Positions 59,294-64,000 of a stretch of DNA of 64,000 bases are shown piece after piece; the first letter of the stretch is position 1, and every line of letters starts with the position of its first letter. Location: contig NC_089597.1 of NCBI RefSeq assembly GCF_019320115.1, positions 118,178,000 to 118,241,999 on the forward strand, read 5' to 3'. The notes under the pieces were generated by a model. That model was not told the origin of the DNA. It made no database searches and saw nothing but the letters and a program-made list of their open reading frames with translations. Origin of the DNA: Miscanthus floridulus. Lineage: Eukaryota; Streptophyta; Magnoliopsida; Poales; Poaceae. A program made the translations under genes and the position numbers.

Positions 59294-59382
59294 TGAGTGG
59301 TGATGAGCAATTGTGTTTTGGACTAGAGTTTCTGATACTACTTGAGGTAGTTGAAGACCAAACCCTTGGCTGTCTGAACTCA
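59294..59382 (+). ncRNA. Double-guide box C/D snoRNA targeting two 25S rRNA sites
   Basis: Order: stem TGAGT, box C GTGATGA (59300-59306), guide GGACTAGAGTTT, box D' CTGA (59332-59335), box C' TTGAAGA (59351-59357), guide CCCTTGGCTGT, box D CTGA (59374-59377), stem ACTCA. The first guide pairs with ACTCTAGTCC of 25S rRNA and points to the U equivalent to yeast U2421. The second pairs with ACAGCCAAGGG and points to the C equivalent, as I recall, to yeast C2337. All elements and spacing fit the class; 89 nt is a normal length. Confidence 0.85.
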
Positions 59383-59721
59383 TCTAACAAGTGAGCAATA
59401 TCTTTGTCATTTTAGATGTAGATGTTTTTTCCTTTTTTTTCCATTTGATGCGTCCATTACCAATTCTGGAGGATGACTCTGTTCCTCTTTGTATAATGGC
59501 TCGGACGTGACATGCTATTCTAGGTAGTTGTGTGGTTATATCCTGATTGGTGGCGGTCTTTGTGTCAATCCAATCCTGGAAAGGCCACATATATTCCATC
59601 GCATGCAAAGCTGATAAATTTTCCATGTGTTTTTGGGATATAAAATAATGTAAAACTTTGAAAGTGAAAGCGCCTGATCTGTCCCTGAAACTTTTTTTTT
59701 ATTGTTCAAGTGGTCTAGTTA

Positions 59722-59790
59722 GAGGTGTGGATGACGATAACAAAGTAAGTTATCCCTGTCTTATTCCTTCCAAAGGGTGCTGAGAAAACT
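59722..59790 (+). ncRNA. Candidate box C/D snoRNA with D' guide to 25S ACAGGGATAACT
   Basis: A box C-like ATGACGA (59731-59737) is followed by AGTTATCCCTGT (59748-59759), perfectly complementary to ACAGGGATAACT in the 3' part of 25S rRNA. A degenerate D' (CTTA) and box D CTGA (59780-59783) follow. The target segment contains guanosines known to be methylated in yeast (snR48) and human (U60). The exact nucleotide cannot be fixed because D' is degenerate. Confidence 0.65.
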
Positions 59791-60060
59791 TATTTGACAC
59801 AACTATGTATTTATAGTAGTTTGAAGTTTCTCCTTTCAGCTGCATTTTATTTTAAATCTGAACAAAAGTTGATTGTCTGATTTCGTTTTTGTTCGATCTT
59901 GGCCTTCGATGAGATGATTGTTGCAGAACAGGCAAACTTTTGCCTATTATCTGTTGATATCTCTCATGAACTAGTGCGGTGTCAGACCATTTGTTCAGTT
60001 GTGAGTGTAACTAATTTTAAATGTTGGTTGATTTGATATCTTGATAAATGAATTTAAGAG

Positions 60061-60180
60061 TAATGGCAGTGACGACATGGTAATATTCAAGCTCAACAGA
60101 CCAAATCACATGTCAAATCTCTTTAAATGAGATTAAACCTGTATGCCGAATATCCCGCTGAGCTGAGCCCATCTGAATTA
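60061..60180 (+). ncRNA. Candidate box C/D snoRNA with guide to 25S CTGTTGAGCTTGA
   Basis: Box C-like GTGACGA (60069-60075) is followed by TCAAGCTCAACAG (60087-60099), perfectly complementary over 13 bases to 25S rRNA next to the site of the 59294 snoRNA. Three CTGA motifs (60158, 60163, 60173) can serve as box D. Flanking GTAAT (60060-60064) and ATTAT (60177-60181) can pair. Box D' is degenerate. Confidence 0.55.
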
Positions 60181-60200
60181 TCTTGTTGTCCTCTGCTTTA

Positions 60201-61020
60201 TTTTCTAAGTTGTTTGTATCGTATGTATATATGTATCATGTTAATCTTGCTTGTTTTGAGGTTTCTCTTCAACAATTATCACTGGAAATATTGTGTCTTG
60301 AGAGGCAACAAATTAGAGTCTCTGGTGTGCTTCTTTTCTGTAGCGCATTCAGTGCTGTACGTTGCCAATAGCGAGCTTGGAATAAGTTATCATGCATTCA
60401 CTGTCCTCAAACAGTGTGTGCATCCTGATGTCCAACATTCCTCAATTTGCTCGAATCCTTTGCAAAATTTCTTCTGCAGATATGTGTAACGGTCTTTGGT
60501 TTTTCCATTGTTGGTTGACCACAAGGTATTGTAGGATGACTGCTTTATTCTTGCCTTTGTTATAGTACCAATAATTTCTATAGTTTGATGTGATAAGTTT
60601 TTTCTTTAGTTTGCTTTGCTGTCATTTTAGTTGTTAAAGTTCTGCTATCTAGACCAGTGAAGATCTCAACACTCATAGATAGGAAGTGCCATTTGACTCT
60701 AAATAGCAGCGGCCTCAACTTTAGATGTCCATTTCTACCATAGTCTTTGTGGTTTTTTCTGTGATGGAGCTCACAGCTCGCTCGGATGGTCTGGTGAACA
60801 GTATATTTTGGCTGGTTTTGGATGATTGAATGGTATTCTGTGAGAGAAAATAAGCTGAAACAAGCATGGACTATACCAGCCGAACGCAGTAGCCATGGGC
60901 ATTGACTGGTGATGCTATGATTAGGCCTATACATAACTAACATCTTCATGACACCATGATTGTCTGATAGTTAGTTATGTATATGTCCAAACTGCTGGAA
61001 GTTAGTGTCCATGTGACTGC
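60201..61020. other. Non-coding sequence with a perfect 14-bp hairpin
   Basis: There is no supported gene. TATACATAACTAAC (60928-60941) and its exact reverse complement (60970-60983) flank a 28-base loop. Confidence 0.55.
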
Positions 61021-61022
61021 TG

Positions 61023-61100
61023 CCCCATAGTGTGGAATCCTGGTTCTGAAAGCTCAACCCCATAGTATTGAATCCCGGTTCTGAACTGAAAACTCACCGT
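61023..61100. repeat. Direct duplication of about 38 bp
   Basis: ccccatagtgtggaatcctg followed by gttctgaaagctcaa is repeated with changes as ccccatagtattgaatcccg followed by gttctgaactgaaa. Confidence 0.8.
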
Positions 61101-62344
61101 GTGAAGGTGTAGGAATTCTGCATGGTTCTGGAAATATGGGTCCTGCATAAATAGGTCCAAGTATCCTGCAGTTGGTATCTATCCGGCTGTGGCTCAGAAT
61201 GCTGCGAAATATCATCAGCCTGCACCATGTCGCTCTGTGCTCCCTCAATCTCCTCAGTCGGCTCTGTAAAACGAGTCAGCTCTCTATTGTGAAGATCCTT
61301 AAGTGCCCTTGCCCAATATTGTCTTCTCTGCATTCCCCTACATGGTCATTTTTTTTGGTGCTGTTTTGTTTGCGCTATATGGAGTTCTTGAATGAGTGTT
61401 TTTCAGGGCTACATGTTTGCTTTCTTGTCTCCTGACATTATTCTCCATTTTTTCGTGTTGGTTTGTTTGCGCTATACAGAGTTCTTGAGTATGAATGATA
61501 CCTGAGGACCAGATGTTGGAACGCTGAATGTTATTTGAGGTCAAATCCAACTGTTGCTGATGTTCTCCAGAGTCCAGAGCTTTTTTCACTTTGTGAAAGC
61601 AGTTTGTTGGAAATATAATTAGATGATCAATTAGTGGCAGTTAATTATACATTAGTTTCTTTAGTCATATGCTACTTGGGATTAGATGACGTCATACCTT
61701 GCGAAGGGACATGTCCTTCCCAAATAGTCATGAACTCGGCATCACTTGTTATCCATCAATGTATCATTTATTCTTTCACTCTCTTTCCAATTACAATCAG
61801 TTTCAATACGTTGTCACTCCTAAGATGACATTAGAGAGAACGGGAGGCATAAGACAAACACACGCATCTAAATCACCTGTTTAAAGTATGTGTTCACTGT
61901 ATTCATTGCCGCGACCGATGCATTTTCCCATATATCTCATTTGTTGATCTGTGCGCTATGCATTTTCCCATAGATCTCATCTGTTGATACTAGATATTAG
62001 GATCAGGAACAGTTGGTTAAGTCATTAAAGTAAAATGTTCTTTGGACATTTAGAACCAGTAGTTGTCAAGCATTGGATCATTTTCTATATTAGGATCAAG
62101 AACAGTTAGTTATGTCGTCAAAGGAATTCTTTGGATATTTAGTTTACAATAACTTTCAGGAGCAGGAACAGTTATGTCATCAAAGGAACATGCCACCATT
62201 CATAAGGGATGACTCTTTTGAAAATTTGTCTATTCAAAATAACAATATTCACGTGTCCAAGAGATTATGAATTATATTTCACTTTTAACAGCGAATACTG
62301 TTAAGACAGATCATACTGTTGAGGGTGCCCTCTCGGTATGCAAG
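61101..62344. other. Intergenic sequence with degenerate direct repeats
   Basis: A unit gcattttcccatatatctca followed by ttgttgat is repeated at 61918 and 61959. A second unit, aggatcaggaacagtt followed by a tatgtcatcaaaggaa-like stretch, recurs near 61999, 62091 and 62158. A minus-strand frame at 61333-61094 (EPTEEIEGAQSDMVQADDIS) ends at a GTGAGT donor and might be a gene fragment; I do not recognise it. Confidence 0.5.
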
Positions 62345-63202
62345 TTAGGGCTTGTTTGGTTCCGGCTCCTCTCAAAACGGCTTCGGCTCTGGCTCCTTCC
62401 TCTGAAGGAGCGGCTTCTCTAAAGGAGCAGAAGCCCTTTTGAAAAAACATTTGCTAAAATAGCTTCTCATGTTTTGGCTCTTTTGATGGTCGATATTAAA
62501 AAGGCTATTTTGCACCACATTTATGTGGAAGAGTTAGCACAAAATGTGTCATGAGAATAAAGGAACATGTTTCAAGCAAAAGAGAATTTTCATAGTTGTA
62601 TTTCTAAATAAAAATATTAACTTTTTAAGAAAAAATCAAAATATAATCATTGTTTGATCTTATTTTATTTCATTAATTGTAAATAACATCATGGTCAAAA
62701 CAGATTTAGAAACGGATACATGGTTTAGAAGAAAATTGATTTCAAAATTTTGAAAGCACACTATTTATTTAGTCGTGGCCCACAGCCTTTTCATTTGTTC
62801 AAACATCAGACTCCTCTTAGGACCCGTTTGGCGCTGCTCCTGGCGGCTCCGGCCACTCACCCCGAGGTACTGTAGCAACACTGTAGCAGGAGCCGTTTCG
62901 GAAATCGAGACACAAAATGAACTGAAAAGAAGCCGAAAAGAGGAGGAGCCGACGAAGCCACAATTTCGAGCTCCGCCGGCTCCGTGCTACAGTGCATGAA
63001 CAGTCCCGGAGCCGGAGCCTCTAGGAGCTCCTCCAAACGGGTCCTAAATGTTCACATCTTGAGAAAAAGAGAGGAGCCGCATTCGAGCTCCTAGTTCATT
63101 TTCTGGGACCGTTTCGTCCGGCTCCTTGCCGGGTGTTTGGCAGGGCTTCAGCAGGAGCAAGAGCCGGAGCCGCGCGAGAAGTCCTGCCAAACAACCTCTT
63201 AA
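62345..63202. mobile_element. Cluster of MITEs sharing GTTTGG termini
   Basis: Outer ends TTAGGGCTTGTTTGG (62345) and the reverse complement of CCAAACAACCTCTTAA (to about 63202) form an inverted pair. Inside lies a cleaner 231-bp unit (62817-63047) with perfect 15-bp inverted ends TTAGGACCCGTTTGG. A third short palindrome (about 63131-63195) has ends gtgtttggcagggcttc and gaagtcctgccaaacaac. Interiors are rich in ggctccgg phrases. Confidence 0.7.
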
Positions 63203-64000
63203 TGTTCACATTCAATTATGCTACGGAGTAACTTTGTGAAGTACAGTTCTAACTGAACTTCAAATCTTGTGTATAATTAAGTTACTGCCTCTTTTAACTA
63301 GATTTTGATCATACCCAATCAACTCTGCTTCTTGCTATGATATTTTAACTTCATTCTGAACTCAGGTCCACAAAACATGCCATAAAAATATTCTTACAAA
63401 ATAGTATGCACGGATTATGTTTTTATGTGATTATAGAACAAGCACCACATTGGTACTGAGCAACTATTTTGAATCTACTCTTATTAAGGCAGCTTGCTTT
63501 GGCCGCCTCCTAGCCTGTCCACGACAGCAAAAAAAATTTTACCGCGTCCGATCCTGAATTCACAGAGTGGATTGAACCTCCTTCCCACCGTTAAAAAAAC
63601 GTGTCCTTATCCTCTTCTCAGCTTATGAGGAGCCTGTCACCTCCCATCTATCGTCCTCTTCCCTGCGCTTCTTCTCCCTCCGCCGCCTCCCCTCCCCCAT
63701 CCCTCCTCGCTGCGGCACGTCAAACGGGCCTGGCCGCGACCTCCTCCGTCTTCGTAGCGCCACCTCTTTCGATCGCCGGCTCCGTTGCTCCGCCTTCTCC
63801 ATAGTGCCAGGCTCATCTACGGCCTCCTCAGTTCGTGATTTCTTTGTTGTCTAATTTTTATTTTGTCTTTATTGGATTCGTTGCCTTGCCTCTGCTAGGG
63901 CTAGGGTTTTAGGCGGTGGCATACAGGGCCCCTCGGCGGTGGTGCACAGGACCTAGGCCGCCGGTGCCACTCGCCAGTAGGAGCTGATACCCGGCATGCT
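63203..64000 (+). other. Intergenic sequence and possible leader of a further gene at the window edge
   Basis: From about 63600 the plus strand becomes CT-rich (cttcttctccctccgccgcc) and then carries a ctagggctagggtttta segment near 63895, as in leaders of grass genes. The frame 63601-63804 is S/P/A-rich and not recognisable. Confidence 0.3.

Larger units (their letters stand above)
57257..60200 (+). ncRNA. Probable non-coding snoRNA host transcript
   Basis: A TATA box and telobox precede a stretch with no credible protein-coding frame but at least five box C/D snoRNAs, all on the plus strand. A CT-rich leader at 57260-57420 is followed by possible splice donors and T-rich tracts. Whether the snoRNAs are intronic or released from a polycistronic precursor cannot be seen. 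The transcript's 3' end is unknown. Confidence 0.45.

Noticed and set aside
61094..61333. Minus-strand ORF with a splice-donor-like end
   Set aside because: It has no recognised domain, no second exon, and lies among non-coding repeats; it is only mentioned as a possible fragment.

Overview
This is a nuclear window from a grass, most likely a panicoid of the sorghum, sugarcane or Miscanthus type. The basis is intron-containing plant genes, large nested Ty3 and Ty1/copia retrotransposons, a Mutator-like element (MULE) and grass MITEs. The species call is inferred from element style and recalled families, not from a search.

Positions 1-22614 are a nest of retrotransposons, all on the minus strand. 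A SIRE/Maximus-type copia element (LTR 20910-22614, gag down to 19679) is interrupted by a Tat/Retand-type Ty3 element (5' LTR 19280-19678, gag-protease-RT-RNase H-integrase down to about 13060, then a 110-bp tandem repeat). That element is interrupted by a second Tat-type element (LTR 10589-12023, gag fused by deletion to RT). The second is cut at 8280 by Tekay/Del-type LTR sequence whose gag begins at 146 and runs off the window. The first residues of that gag closely resemble the histone H3 tail.

Positions 22616-31133 hold a plus-strand SIRE/Maximus copia element with a truncated 5' LTR, an internally deleted gag-pol, a decayed plant-transposon-protein ORF downstream of pol, and a full 1.69-kb 3' LTR. 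A 921-bp foldback element abuts it at 31134, and a 131-bp MITE follows at 32852.

Positions 33262-38341 (minus) are an intact three-exon gene for a 638-residue SURP + CID protein, a CHERP-like splicing factor. A 10,141-bp MULE (38455-48595) with about 190-bp TIRs and a perfect 9-bp target duplication sits 105 bp upstream of its start codon and separates the gene from its original promoter. The MULE carries a decayed MURA transposase, a decayed plant-mobile-domain gene and two GRF-type zinc-finger ORFs.

Positions 50717-56908 (minus) are a ten-exon CCCH zinc-finger gene (390 residues) with a WD-repeat pseudogene in its last intron. It shares a divergent promoter with a plus-strand region (57210 to about 60200) that encodes five or six box C/D snoRNAs. 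Their guides are complementary to 25S rRNA; they include a U38 homologue and a tandemly duplicated double-guide snoRNA. The host looks non-coding. The right end (61000-64000) holds short repeats, a MITE cluster and a possible leader of a further gene.
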